Positions 22,394 through 42,458 of a DNA stretch of 64,000 bases are shown here, piece by piece. The stretch is from positions 1 to 64,000 of the forward strand of contig JAXCGZ010013669.1 of NCBI GenBank assembly GCA_037179515.1, in the 5' to 3' direction. A program made the translations under genes and the position numbers. The notes under the pieces are model-generated. The model saw nothing but the letters and a program-made list of their open reading frames with translations, did no database searches and was not told the DNA's origin. Source of the DNA: Halocaridina rubra (lineage: Eukaryota > Arthropoda > Malacostraca > Decapoda > Atyidae). Position 1 is the first letter of the stretch; each line of letters starts with the position of its first letter.

Positions 22394-22397
22394 AGAT

Positions 22398-23220
22398 CTA
22401 AATTGGTGAAAAGGATGGAAAATGAGATTATGATAGAATAGGTAAGGGGGTTTGTGAGAACTAAAAAGTAGATGGATGCAATGAATTGAGAGATTAGATT
22501 ATTGTTGATAGTTTAGAAATTGAAAGGCTTCTAAAGAGACACTGAATGAGATACTGTCAATTGATATAGCTTCATGAATGGTTTGAAGGTACCTGAAATT
22601 AAGCAGCATACATCGAGAAAAATCTGACGCCTTGGTGTGGAAGAAGCATGATATTGGATAGCAGTTTCCTTTATTTTGCACTAAACAGAAGCTCCAGTAG
22701 TGGATAAATAAGAAAAAATGTGATGGTTGTGTGTGTGGTGTGCACCCTGCCTGTCCCTGAAAGAAATGGCATCAAGTATTCGAAAATATGAGCTCTCCAT
22801 TGTTATATAAGTTGTATTTTATGCAGTATGTAGGAGGCAGAGATGAAAGAATTATTCCATACTCCTCCTGTATCTGTGTCTCAGAAGAACCTACTGTAGA
22901 CGAGTAATGGGTTGATAATCTTTCTTCCCTGACGTATTTTATATTTTTATTTGTGCAAAGCATTTGATAGGAGTAGCTAGGGTTAAAGGGGAATGCTGAA
23001 GCTGCTACTTCCCTTTTTTGTTCAGCTTTGGCCACCCTCTTGGCTTTATTGTGATGCTTTGTGAAATTGAAGCGTCGATTTTCAAAGAATATGCTGATCC
23101 TCATTCACAGATTAGTTTAGCCTTTAAAGAGTACTTCATTCATTATCCTTTCATATATGAACATAGAGTGCTGAGGAAAATTTCAATTTTGGCTAATAAG
23201 TACTCCATTGCTATTTGCAG
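22398..23220 (+). other. HUWE1 intron 6, 3' part
   Basis: About 820 bp of ordinary intron after the LTR element. Short frames on both strands show no family resemblance, and I see no repeat. Confidence 0.6.
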
Positions 23221-23370
23221 GACTGCTCAGCATTGGCATACATGTTGGATCATCTTGTGTGTAATAGTGCTGCCTCAGATAAGGATCTTGCTGGACATGT
23301 ACGAGTTCTCATAGCGGCCTTAGCATCCTGTAATCATGCTCCAGATGCCCAGACTGTTCTCGTTACAGAG
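23221..23370 (+). CDS. HUWE1: HUWE1 exon 7: conserved helical region
   Basis: Acceptor CTATTTGCAG ends at 23220; donor GTAATT starts at 23371. The 50 codons, phase 0, include DCSALAYMLDHL, LAGHVRVLIAALASC and DAQTVLVTE. These match the vertebrate region that reads as VLAFVLDHLL then DAQVALVNE. The solenoid-like helices probably belong to the ring-shaped scaffold of the ligase. Confidence 0.95.
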
Positions 23371-24292
23371 GTAATTTGGTTTTATATATCTGACTTCTCA
23401 TTGAACCTTGTAAATCGAAATAGTGTGAGGAGAGAATTTATGTATGTCACATTTACTGTATCAGCCTAATATATAAAAAATTGTTCATCTTATTAATAAC
23501 TGAATCTTCTCTATTTCTTAATGATTACACATTTATTGAGCTTTTGATCATTGTACATTGACCACATCTAACAGTTTCTTATAATAGGTGTGTTTTTAAT
23601 AGTGTAATTAATCTTGTCCGGGGTGTTCTTGTACCCTCAGTTTTCCTACACTTAAAGCACATTTCAAGCAGTTATGACATTGAACACTTTATCCTCCTCT
23701 CATTAAATTGATACTTGCATTATGTGATTTAGTAGTAATTAAACATAGGCAGGTCGTTATTACTTTTACAGCATTTACTGATTCATAGCTGTGCTTTTAA
23801 CCCTCTCGCGTACTATATTTTTCAATAAGTTTTCTTTTACATGCTCATTTGTGAAATTTTGTCTGGCCGGCTGTGTTTTAGTTCACCGAGATATCTTGGT
23901 TCTCAGCTATTTCCCTTCTCCAAACCTACATTTATCATTATACATAGTATAATTTGTTTATTCGAGAGAGAGTGAGGATACTTATGCTCAACCAAAAAGT
24001 GATGCCATTAGTGTGAATGTAACTATTTTTGTTCAATTGGACGCCAGTGGCAGTACAGTGCACTAGGCCCTTGAAATTTATACACGCCATTGGCATCACC
24101 ATGCGCGAGAGGGTTAATACATGTAATCTAGTTCTTTGCTACCAATAGATGGTGAGCGCTGTATTTTTACATATTTTGTGAGAATGTTTCTTCTAGTATC
24201 GTTCAGAGAGCTTCTAGAGTTATTGTTTAACAGGAATGAACTGTTATGTGATTTAAGATTATTAATGATAGAATCGGTTGTCATTGTTGCAG
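23371..24292 (+). other. HUWE1 intron 7
   Basis: A 922-bp intron. CCCTCTCGCGTACTAT near 23803 and GCGCGAGAGGGTTAA near 24101 form the ends of an imperfect inverted repeat about 310 bp long, possibly an old miniature transposon. Nothing coding. Confidence 0.5.
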
Positions 24293-24453
24293 GTGAAAGG
24301 AGCTCTTGGTCGTGCCACAGTGATTACTGAAAGCACCGAAAAGCATTCCAGGATTCAGGCTCTTGTTGGTCTTATCTGCACTATGATGGAAGCTTGTCCA
24401 GCTCAACTCAATCAGCCTGCAAACCTCTGTTTCAAACAGCAGCAGCATCATGG
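24293..24453 (+). CDS. HUWE1: HUWE1 exon 8: conserved helical region
   Basis: Acceptor ATTGTTGCAG ends at 24292; donor GTAAGG starts at 24454 after the first G of the GGG run counted as coding. It encodes VKGALGRATVITESTEKH, then IQALVGLICTMMEACP, nearly the same as the vertebrate region. It ends QQQHHG with the Gly codon split (phase 2) onto exon 9. Confidence 0.94.
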
Positions 24454-25664
24454 GTAAGGCCTTGGCTGTAGTTTACTTAAGTACCTAATTCAGTTTCATA
24501 TGTAGACTGAGACAGCATTAGAAAATGAATGATAGGGGCTTTAATCAACCTTTTAAGAGATCTGATTTATTTTAGTACTGCATAAGAATATTTGTCTCCC
24601 AAATCCGTAGAATATGTATGTTGTTTTAGGCTTTTGGGATATTCATATCCATGGGGTCTTAAGAGTAATTTGCATTTTTCTATCGAAATTTGTTTAAAAC
24701 TTTTAAGTTGTTAAATATTCTGTTTTAAGAAGCACATGCAGATGGTGTTAGTTTATTAAATGGGTATCATTTTGCCTCGATATTTTTATATTTTTAATTT
24801 ATATTGTAATCATATTACCTTTTCTTGTAGTACAGTAACTTGAGAACAACATTTGAAAAGTTTTATTTTATTCCTGTGTTTGTTGATTTAGTTTCTTTTA
24901 CTTCTGCACAACGGACACAATGGGCTAATTAAAGATGTTTCGTAATCATATTCTTACAGTCACTTTTCTCAAGTTGTGGTATTTCCTGGTTCCCTTTTCA
25001 AAATCTTGATAAAGTTGATCAGCACATGCCTAGGTATATGCATACCACTGTAAAGCATTGTTTCATGTATCATAGTTTGTCCTTATTTGAATAAGGGTTG
25101 ACATAGACAATGTTGGAGCTGGGGGATTCAGGCTGGAAACCATGCCTAATGCTCCGCGGTGGTATCAAACCCTCGGTTGTTGCTTCTGGTCTCGTGCACT
25201 CTACCATTGAGCTGTGTTAACCCCTGTCTTGCATGCTCTTACACATTTTAATTTTTCATATGTACCTCTCAGCTTCTTGAACAAATATACCGAGACAGAT
25301 TTTCAATGAATTCTTTTTTCAACTCTTTGGCCTTCCTCATACCCTAGCTAATAGTATCGTGGCTCATCTATTCTCCTTGCCAGTTTATTATTTTCTATCA
25401 TCTTATGGTGTCCAACTTAAGAATTAGTTTACAAAAATATTTATCCCTTTGTAACCACCGTAAAAGTTAGCCATAAAAATTTTCAACTGCTGTACTGAAG
25501 TTAGTAAAATTTTTATTATTTATCTGTTTCTTAAATGGAAATACTGTAGGTTCATTTATTATTATTTGAAATAGAAGTTTTTCTTGAAAATGATAATAGT
25601 TCTGTCAGAGCAATAGTCTTTCTAAGTGTAAAGTGCTAATTATAACCTTGTAAATCTTTTCCAG
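24454..25664 (+). other. HUWE1 intron 8
   Basis: A 1.2-kb intron, unremarkable except for the tRNA-derived SINE fragment near 25085-25230. Confidence 0.6.
25085..25230 (-). mobile_element. tRNA-derived SINE fragment
   Basis: On the minus strand an A box (AGCTCAATGGTAGAGTG) and B box (GGGTTTGATACCACC) sit 35-40 bp apart, as in a tRNA-headed SINE. The downstream part, CCCCCAGCTCCAACATTGTC, is shared with fragments at 47355-47440 and 59195-59335. The tRNA-like head lacks a matched acceptor stem, so I do not call it a tRNA gene. Confidence 0.68.
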
Positions 25665-25888
25665 AATGAATAACATGATCAGAGTCATGGTTAGGAAAGG
25701 TCTAGTTACAGATCTAGCTCGCATCCCGCACAGTTTGGATCTGTCATCACCCAATATGGCTGCAACAGTCAATGCTGCATTAAAACCACTTGAACTCGTC
25801 TCAAGAATTGTAAACCTTCCCTCTTTTGGAATTGCTTCCTCATCTAAGAAAAAAAACCCACAAAGTGAAGATCAGCAGCAGCCAATAG
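25665..25888 (+). CDS. HUWE1: HUWE1 exon 9: highly conserved segment
   Basis: Acceptor CTTTTCCAG ends at 25664; the donor is GTAGGT at 25889. Sequence [20 protein letters not shown], then [20 protein letters not shown] and [12 protein letters not shown] is the most conserved block in the window and identifies HUWE1 by itself. A Lys/Ser/Gln-rich linker ([16 protein letters not shown]) closes the exon in phase 1. Confidence 0.96.
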
Positions 25889-26125
25889 GTAGGTCTTAAT
25901 GGATAGCTTTTTAAATTTTTCCATTGAAATTGCAGTTTATCAGGTATTGAACATGTTCTTAAGCATTTTATTTTACATTGTATAGATCATAACTTTTTTT
26001 TTAATATAGATTATTCTTAATATATGAGAATTTTTCCCTTGCAAATGAAATATTTGTTTAACCTTTCATTAACTTTTATTGTGAGATATATCTACAAAAT
26101 CATCTAAACAACATCTTTGGAACAG

Positions 26126-26259
26126 GCACAGAGACCACCAATAGTGAAGCAACTCGTGCGCAAGGCGATGATAATATTGAAGACACAGAAAATACCGAAC
26201 ATGACATCAGCACTGCTGGTGAAATTCTTGAACCATCCTCTGACACCAATCCTAATGAG
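26126..26259 (+). CDS. HUWE1: HUWE1 exon 10: acidic linker
   Basis: Acceptor TTGGAACAG ends at 26125; donor GTAAGG begins at 26260. The 134-bp exon encodes a weakly conserved acidic linker (GDDNIEDTENTEHDIS and LEPSSDTNPNE). It is placed by phase (1 in, 0 out) and by its position before the ELEDLIDELL-type motif. Orthology is by position rather than by residue identity, so it is slightly less certain than its neighbours. Confidence 0.85.
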
Positions 26260-26303
26260 GTAAGGCTTGAAATGAAATTTTCAAGTCTTTTTTTAAATTC
26301 ATA

Positions 26304-26622
26304 ATGCATAATTAATCTGTCTTTTTTGTGGGAAAGTTTGAGTATATATGAAATTGGTCACTATATGATACAGCTTTTAAGAAAATTATCTATCTCATAA
26401 TCTGTCCTCTATATGGGAAAGTTCAAGTATTTTTAAAATTGGTCAATATATGATGCAGTTTTCAAGAAAATTATCTATATATTAATCGATCCTTTGTGTG
26501 GGAAAGTTCAAGTATTTTTGAAATTGGTCACACCCAACCCACACACGTATTTTTTTACTATTATTTATTAGGGGCATTATTACAATTTCGCGGATAAAAA
26601 ACACGCGGAAAAGGTGAACAAG

Positions 26623-26691
<69 letters not shown>

Positions 26692-27008
26692 GTAGAGACC
26701 CCAACCCACGAACAAATTTTGAACATATTTTGACCCCAACCCACGAACACGTGTTTGTCAAGCCACCACGTGTCTCACTCGCCATTTCTCAGTTGTGCAT
26801 TGGTGCCTACGCTGTGTGGTTCGTTCGTGATTTGTTTATAGTTCTTGCTTTATTTTCCATTGTTTTACCTTTCATATAGCCCTTATTGTGGCTTCCAAGA
26901 AAGTTAAAAGTTTTTATGGAAGGGGACTTTCCTTTCAAAATTAGTCCCCCTCCCCCTCCTCCTTCACCACCATCCACGTATGCCAGCAACAATCATCCAA
27001 AAAGGTAA
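26304..27008. repeat. Tandem duplication, unit 1 (705 bp)
   Basis: It starts ATGCATAATTAATCTGTC just 45 bp after exon 10 and is repeated from 27009. The unit contains three internal copies of a GGGAAAGTTCAAGTATTTTT motif, a (TA)n array, and CAGTAGAGACCCCAACCCAC, which is the terminus of another pogo-like family. The two units differ by scattered substitutions and TA length. Confidence 0.88.
26627..26685. repeat. (TA)n microsatellite
   Basis: About 58 bp of TA in duplication unit 1. Confidence 0.97.
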
Positions 27009-28853
<1,845 letters not shown>

Positions 28854-28861
28854 CATACATA

Positions 28862-30345
28862 CAGTGTTACCTCCCTTATCGCGGTAGTTCGGTTCCGGGA
28901 CCCGGCGCGAACCAGGAAATCCGCGGAGTAGGATCAGCCTATATGTACATAGATATTTTAATGTATTTTTATGTTTACACTGTATAAACCCTCCCTGTAC
29001 TGTTAAAAAAAACACCCTTTACATTATAAATAACAGCAAGCAACGTAATTTTTTTATGAAAGTTATAGGAAAACTTACCGTGAATGAGGTGATGATGACT
29101 TGACATACATAGGTTCCATATTTTACAATAATTTTTACGTTTACTTAAAATAGCGGCCGACATCCACAAACTTTTTTTCCTTCTTTCAACATATCTAAGA
29201 GTTTCACTTTATCTACAATGGTTAACATTTTCCTTTGCCGCTTAGGCTCACTACAAGAAGCCTTAGAAGATGAAGGATGCTTGGGAGGCATTGCAAAGGT
29301 TAAAATATGCGAGTAAAAAAATCACAAGCAAAACATTAATAATAATAAGCACAACGTGAATGGCGCACATGAGTGAGGCGAGACAATGGAAGATGGTGGA
29401 AGCCTTTGTCCGAAACGCTGATAGCGGTATCGTATTTTACATGTTGCAATACTGTTAGTATTTATGTTTTTTACTATTTTTTACTGTTATATTATTCTTA
29501 GGCTAAGAAATACGTTTTTTTTTTATCAATAAAATGATGAAACTACTGGAAATATAAATATATATGCTAGCTCACGTAGCTTCGACCCCAATACATTGTA
29601 CGCTATCGAACACAAGCAAAACGTTTAATAAGCACAACATGAACGGCGCACACGTGAGTTAGACTGAACGAGTCTTTGTCCAAAACGCTGATAGCGGTAT
29701 CATATTTTACATGTTGCAATACTGTTAGTATTTATGTTTTTTACTATTTTTTACTGTTTTATTATTCTTAGGCTAATAAATACATTTTTTTTATCAATAA
29801 AATCATGAAACTACTGGAAATATAAATATATATGTTAGCTCACGTAGCTGCGACCCCAATTCATTGTACGCTATCGAACACGATTTCGTATGATGCAATA
29901 CTGTGAGTTATACTGTACGTACGTATATCATTCAGTTATTAGTACAATGTATATTAATTTAAAATTCATCTACTTATTTGATGATTGTACAAAATCTATT
30001 GTATTTATTCATTGTAATTTGGACCAAATATTCATTTTGTAAAGATTATACTGTACTTTTCAAAAGAGGTGGTCAATAAACGTATCTATCTATCTATCTA
30101 CATTTATGTTTTTTACTATATTGTACTGTTTTATTATTCGTAGGCTGGGAAATAATTTTTTTTTATCAATTAGATAATGAAATATGTTTTTTTCAATAAA
30201 AAAAATTAAAATACTGAATTTTTTTTTTTAATATTTTAATATTTTTGCATATACCCATGAAGTAAAAAAATAATTTATCCAAAAAAAAAAAAAAACGCGA
30301 TACAGTCAGAAAGCAAACCAAAAAACGCGAATAACCGGGGTAACA

Positions 30346-30348
<3 letters not shown>
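28862..30348 (-). mobile_element. Non-autonomous Tigger-like element (copy I)
   Basis: The ends are CAGTGTTACCTCCCTTATCG and the inverse of CAGTGTTACCCCGGTTATTC. A transposase N-terminal remnant on the minus strand starts at 29291 (MPPKHPSSSKAS) and is cut off after about 30 residues. It is colinear with copy A but lacks the LINE insertion, so it serves as the empty-site reference for that insertion. Confidence 0.85.

Positions 30349-30434
<86 letters not shown>
30349..30434. repeat. (TA)n microsatellite
   Basis: About 86 bp of TA between Tigger copies I and J. Confidence 0.97.
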
Positions 30435-31608
<1,174 letters not shown>

Positions 31609-31609
31609 A

Positions 31610-34635
<3,026 letters not shown>

Positions 34636-34639
34636 GTAA

Positions 34640-36060
<1,421 letters not shown>

Positions 36061-36175
36061 TTTGGAGATTATTATTATTATTATTATTAATATTATTATT
36101 ACGAATTTGTAATTAAACCATTATTTTTACAATAAATAATGTAGTTTTGGTTGAATGAACAAGCGTTAATTAAAG

Positions 36176-36446
<271 letters not shown>

Positions 36447-36468
36447 ACATTCTATTCTACCCAATAGG

Positions 36469-36575
36469 GTGGGTGTACATATAATGTAGAATGATGATGA
36501 TCTTTTCTTATCGTAATCCTCTTGGTATTACGATAAAAAAAGATCATCGTCATTATACATTATATATACACCCAC
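36469..36575. repeat. Near-perfect hairpin, 49-nt arms and 9-nt loop
   Basis: The arm 36469-36517 (contains GATCTTTTCTTATCGTAAT) is inverted at 36527-36575 (ATTACGATAAAAAAAGATC). The loop is CCTCTTGGT. Only a few mismatches. One arm alone recurs at about 13850-13890. Confidence 0.85.
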
Positions 36576-36754
36576 GTTACCTCTGTCATATGTCTATCTA
36601 GTCTACATTTGAAGGTGTCTAAGTAATACAATTCAGAATCTTACTTTATTTAATTTTCGTGCTTTTCCCTCCAATTCCCTTATATCCTTAATCCCCTCCC
36701 TTTTTTACCCCTCCTATCCTATCCCATCCTAAAAAAAAATAAAAAAAATAAGGT

Positions 36755-37492
36755 ATTGGCATTTATTATCCTACTAGGAATACTCTACGGTATTACCAAG
36801 CCAATTTTCACCAATTTCCCTTCTGAACCTAAGTTTATCAAGATTAAATCCATTACCCATTACGAGTTCTGGTTTGATCATGAATTTTTAAAACTTTATT
36901 AATATCACCCTTGTTAATCCCTTTACACCATTTATACACCTCAATCATATCCCCCTAACTCTGTGCCTCTCAAGAGAATGTAGATTAAGTTTTTTTAATC
37001 TGTCATATGGTAGATTTAGGCATTGCAAAATTATTTTGTTTTCGTTTTTTAGTCTTGCTTTGGTTATTTATAATTCTTATTATATCTTTGTATACATTTG
37101 CAGATAGTGGTTCGTTCTCCTGCATCCTCCTCCTCTTCTACCACATAAGTTACTTGCTCACTGCCACCATGCAGGTCCCAGTGTACTGTATCACTCTTGC
37201 CCACTGCATAATAGAGTAAAGTATAGTATTGTATGTTAATTTCTAACTGTAAAGTGAATATGAATATCTTTTGTATACTCTTAAAAATAGATACAGGGCT
37301 TTCTGCTTTGCTATGTAGTAATAATATATGTTTTTTACTTATCTTTTATCTTTGGCATGGTGTGTCTATGTAAGGTTTGGAACATATCTATGCCCTTTAT
37401 CATTGTTTCCTATGGAATATAATTAGTTTTTCAAGCGATTTTCTATTTACCCGACCCTTCTGAGAACCTTTCTAGGTGTTATTCTGAGAACT

Positions 37493-37495
<3 letters not shown>
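36755..37495 (-). mobile_element. Composite element, copy M3 (inverted)
   Basis: The minus strand reads in the same order as copies M1 and M2: CTAGTTCTCAGAATAAC at 37493, the GAGGAGGAGGATGCAGGAG middle near 37125, and the LINE C-terminal fragment from about 37000 down to 36755. The + strand frame at 37007-37219 is a shadow. Confidence 0.72.

Positions 37496-37582
<87 letters not shown>
37496..37582. repeat. (TA)n microsatellite
   Basis: About 87 bp of TA. Confidence 0.97.
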
Positions 37583-37588
<6 letters not shown>

Positions 37589-39088
37589 GAGGAGGTGAAA
37601 AGGGCATTGTATGAAGCGAAAGCAGGTAAAGCACCTGGAATGGATGGTGTGAGAGCAGAGATGTTGAAAGAAGGGGGTGTGACTGTATTGGAATGGTTAG
37701 TGAGAGTGTTTAATATATGCTTCATGTTGTCATTGGTGCCATGGAATGGGTGATTGCCTGTATAGTGCCCCTATACAAAGGTAAGGGATATTTGTATGAA
37801 TGCAGTAATTTTAGGGGTATAAGTTTGTTGAGTGCGGTAGGAAAAGTGTATGGTAGGATACTGGTTAATAGGATTAGGGATAAGACAGAATATGTGATCG
37901 CAGAAGTGCAGAGTGGTTTTAGGAGAGGTAGAGGTTGTATAGATCAGATTTTTATAGTTAGGCAGTTATGTGAGAAATATTTAGCAAAGGGTAAGGATGT
38001 GTATTTTGCATTTTTGGATCTGGAGAAAGTATATGATAGAGTTGATAGAGAGGCTATGTGGAATGTTTTGAGATTATATGGAATCAGTGGTAAATTGTTG
38101 CATGCAGTGAAGAGTTTGTATGAGGGCAGTAGAGCTTGTGTTAGGGTAGGGAATGAAGTGAGTGAGTGTGGGACTGAGACAGGGATGTGTGATGTCACCA
38201 TGGCTGTTCACTATGTATATTGATGGAGTTGTAAGAGAGGTGAATGAGCGAGTGCGTGGTTGAGGTTTGAGAATGGTAGATGGGGATGATAACGAGTGGG
38301 AGCTGAATCAGTTGCTGTTTGCAGATGATACTGTGGTGGTGGCAGATTCAGAGGAAAAGCTGTGTCAGTTAGTGTCAGAATTTGGAATGGTGTGTGAGAG
38401 AAGGAAGTTGCGAGTGAATGTGGGAAAGAGTAAGGTTATGAGGTGTACAAGAAATGAGGATGGCGCTGGATTGAATGTTATGTTGAATGGAGAGACACTT
38501 GAGGAGGTTAATCAGTTTAAGTATTTAGGCTCGGTTATAGCTGCAAATGGTGGAGTGGAAGCAGATGTGTGTCACAGAGTGAATGAAGGATGTAAAGTGT
38601 TGGGTGCATTGAAAGGAGTGATGAAGAATAGAGGGTTGGAAATGAATGTTAAGAAAGTTTTGTATGAGAAAGTGGTTGTGCCAACTGTGATGTATGGATT
38701 AGAGTTATGGGGTATGAAAGTAAGTGAGAGACGGAAACTAAATGTGTTTGAGATGAAATGCCTGAGGAGTATGATTGGTGTATCTCGATTGGATAGGGTT
38801 AGGAATGAAGTGGTGAGAGCAAGAACGGGTGTGAGGAGAGAAATTGCAGCCAAAGTAGATATGAATATTCTGAGATGGTTTGGCCATGTGGAAAGGATGG
38901 ATGATGAAAGGCTGCTGAAAAAGGTGATGAATGCTAGAGTTGATGGGAGAAATGCTAGAGGGAGGCCTAGGTTTGGATGGATGGATGGAGTAAGGAGAGC
39001 CCTGAATGATAGAAGGATGGATGTGAGGGAAGCAAGCGAGCGTGCTAGGAATAGGAATGAGTGGCGAGCGATTGTGACGCAGCTCTGA
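37583..39088 (+). pseudogene. LINE reverse transcriptase, 5'-truncated and frameshifted
   Basis: This is a non-LTR retrotransposon RT. It starts abruptly after (TA)n with KREEVKRALYEAKAGKAPGM, then IVPLYKGKG, NFRGISLL, GFRRGRGCIDQIF, FLDLEKVYDRVDRE, and the catalytic LLFADDTVVVA at 38308-38340. A C-terminal LRWFGHVERMDDERLLKKV domain ends at 39088. Frameshifts near 37725 and 38185 and a stop near 38263 disable it. The N-terminal endonuclease is missing, as expected for 5' truncation. The clade is unsure (RTE- or Jockey-like). Gene-like frames on the opposite strand are shadows. Confidence 0.9.
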
Positions 39089-39329
39089 TGGGCATCTGCT
39101 GTTGCCACGGGACTAGCCCTGTGGTAGGGGCAGTAGGAGGAGTTGGCAGTTGTGAAGCGACACAGGTTGTGGAAGTGCCGGGAGGATGGGCTGTGGCACT
39201 CCAGCAGTGCCATCTGAACGGTCGCTAGCTCCCTCGTCATTGCCCATAGAGCAAAGTAATCCCCATATTTGTTTTCCTTTCTTGATGTCGGCTACCCCTC
39301 AATTAAAGGGGGAAACAGCCAAGGTATAT
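39089..39329 (+). mobile_element. LINE 3' untranslated tail
   Basis: This directly follows the RT stop. It contains GTGGAAGTGCCGGGAGGATG, GGTCGCTAGCTCCCTCGTCA and GATGTCGGCTACCCC, and ends GGGGGAAACAGCCAAGG, running into (TA)n. It defines the tail fragments at 9052-9183 and 16256-16430. Confidence 0.85.
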
Positions 39330-41256
<1,927 letters not shown>

Positions 41257-41608
41257 CGATATTATATTGAAAATGTTTGCTGTTTGTTCTTAATGCTTTT
41301 TTTCAATTTTCTGCATAATATCCGATCGCATTAAGCGGTAGAAGAGGAGGAGGATGGCGGAGAGTGCCTCCAAGGCGGTCGATTATTTACTAAAACTTTC
41401 TTCATAATATCCAATCGCATTAAGCGGTAGAAGAGGAGGAGGATGGCGGCGGAAAGTGCCTCCAAGGCGGTTGATTTTTTATTAAAATGAAATATTTTGT
41501 TTGTATTTTTTTGCATGGGCATTATTCGTAAATTTCGTATATTTCTACTATTATATTTCTGGGGTGTTATTGCAAATTCGCGGTTAAAAAAAAAACGAAA
41601 AAAGGAAC

Positions 41609-41615
<7 letters not shown>
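41257..41615 (-). mobile_element. Fragment of the 170-bp-unit element plus an ACCTTGTTCC-type end
   Basis: 41270-41480 holds two inverted units of the repeat at 32711-34635 (GCATTAAGCGGTAGAAGAGG at 41329 and 41419). 41520-41612 is the ACCTTGTTCC-type end, minus strand, against the next (TA)n array. Confidence 0.65.

Positions 41616-41679
<64 letters not shown>
41612..41679. repeat. (TA)n microsatellite
   Basis: About 68 bp of TA at the left edge of the full Tigger element. Confidence 0.97.
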
Positions 41680-41683
<4 letters not shown>

Positions 41684-42458
41684 TTCCTTTGATTATCGCG
41701 AAGGTTCGGTTCCGGGACCCGGCGCGAGACAGGAATTTCGCGAAGTAGGATCAACCTATATGTACATAGATATTTTAATTTATTTTTACGTTTACACTGT
41801 AAAAACTGTATAAACCCTCCCTGTACTGTTAACAAACCACACTTTATTTCATAAATAACAGCATGCAACGTAAATTTATATGAAAGTGATAGATAAACTT
41901 ACGGTGAATGAGGTGGTAATGACATGACATACTCATGTACATAGGTATTTTACAATTATTATTACGTTTACTGTATAAACCCTCCCTGCACTGTTAAAAA
42001 ACCACCCTTTTCTCTATAAATAACAGCATGCAACGTAAATTTATATGAAAGTGATAGATAAACTTACGGTGAATGAGGTGGTAATGACATGACATACTCA
42101 TGTACATAGGTATTTTACAATTATTTTTACGTTTACTGTATAAACCCTCCCTGCACTGTTAAAAAACCACCCTTTACAAATAACAGCATGCAACGTAAAT
42201 TTATATGAAAGTGATAGATAAACTTACGGTGAATTAGGTGGTAATGACATGACATACTCATGTACATAGGTATTTTACAATTATTTTTACGTTTACTGTA
42301 TAAACCCTCCCTGCACTGTTAAAAAACCACCCTTTACTTTTTAAATAACAGCATGCAACGTAAATTTATTTGTACATGATAGGTAAACTTACCGTGAATG
42401 AGGCGGTAATGATGTTTGTAGACTCAAAGACGAAATTAGTCCGCAGCCAGTAACAGCT

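Larger units (their letters stand above)
19755..22397 (-). mobile_element. Young non-autonomous LTR retrotransposon
   Basis: Two direct repeats of exactly 718 bp (19759-20476 and 21676-22393) begin TG and end CA. They are flanked by a 4-bp duplication, AGAT. By eye they differ at one base (C at 19843, A at 21760). The 1.2-kb interior has no gag, pol or env frame. A purine-rich tract on the minus strand (GGTTGGGAGGGA) directly precedes the left LTR, so the element probably reads on the minus strand. A primer-binding site candidate, TGGTGACAAGCGG, lies beside the right LTR. The near-identity points to recent insertion using enzymes from another element. Confidence 0.92.

Noticed and set aside
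38572..39240. A 222-codon frame on the minus strand
   Set aside because: It is the shadow of the LINE reverse transcriptase C-terminus on the + strand, which carries recognised motifs.
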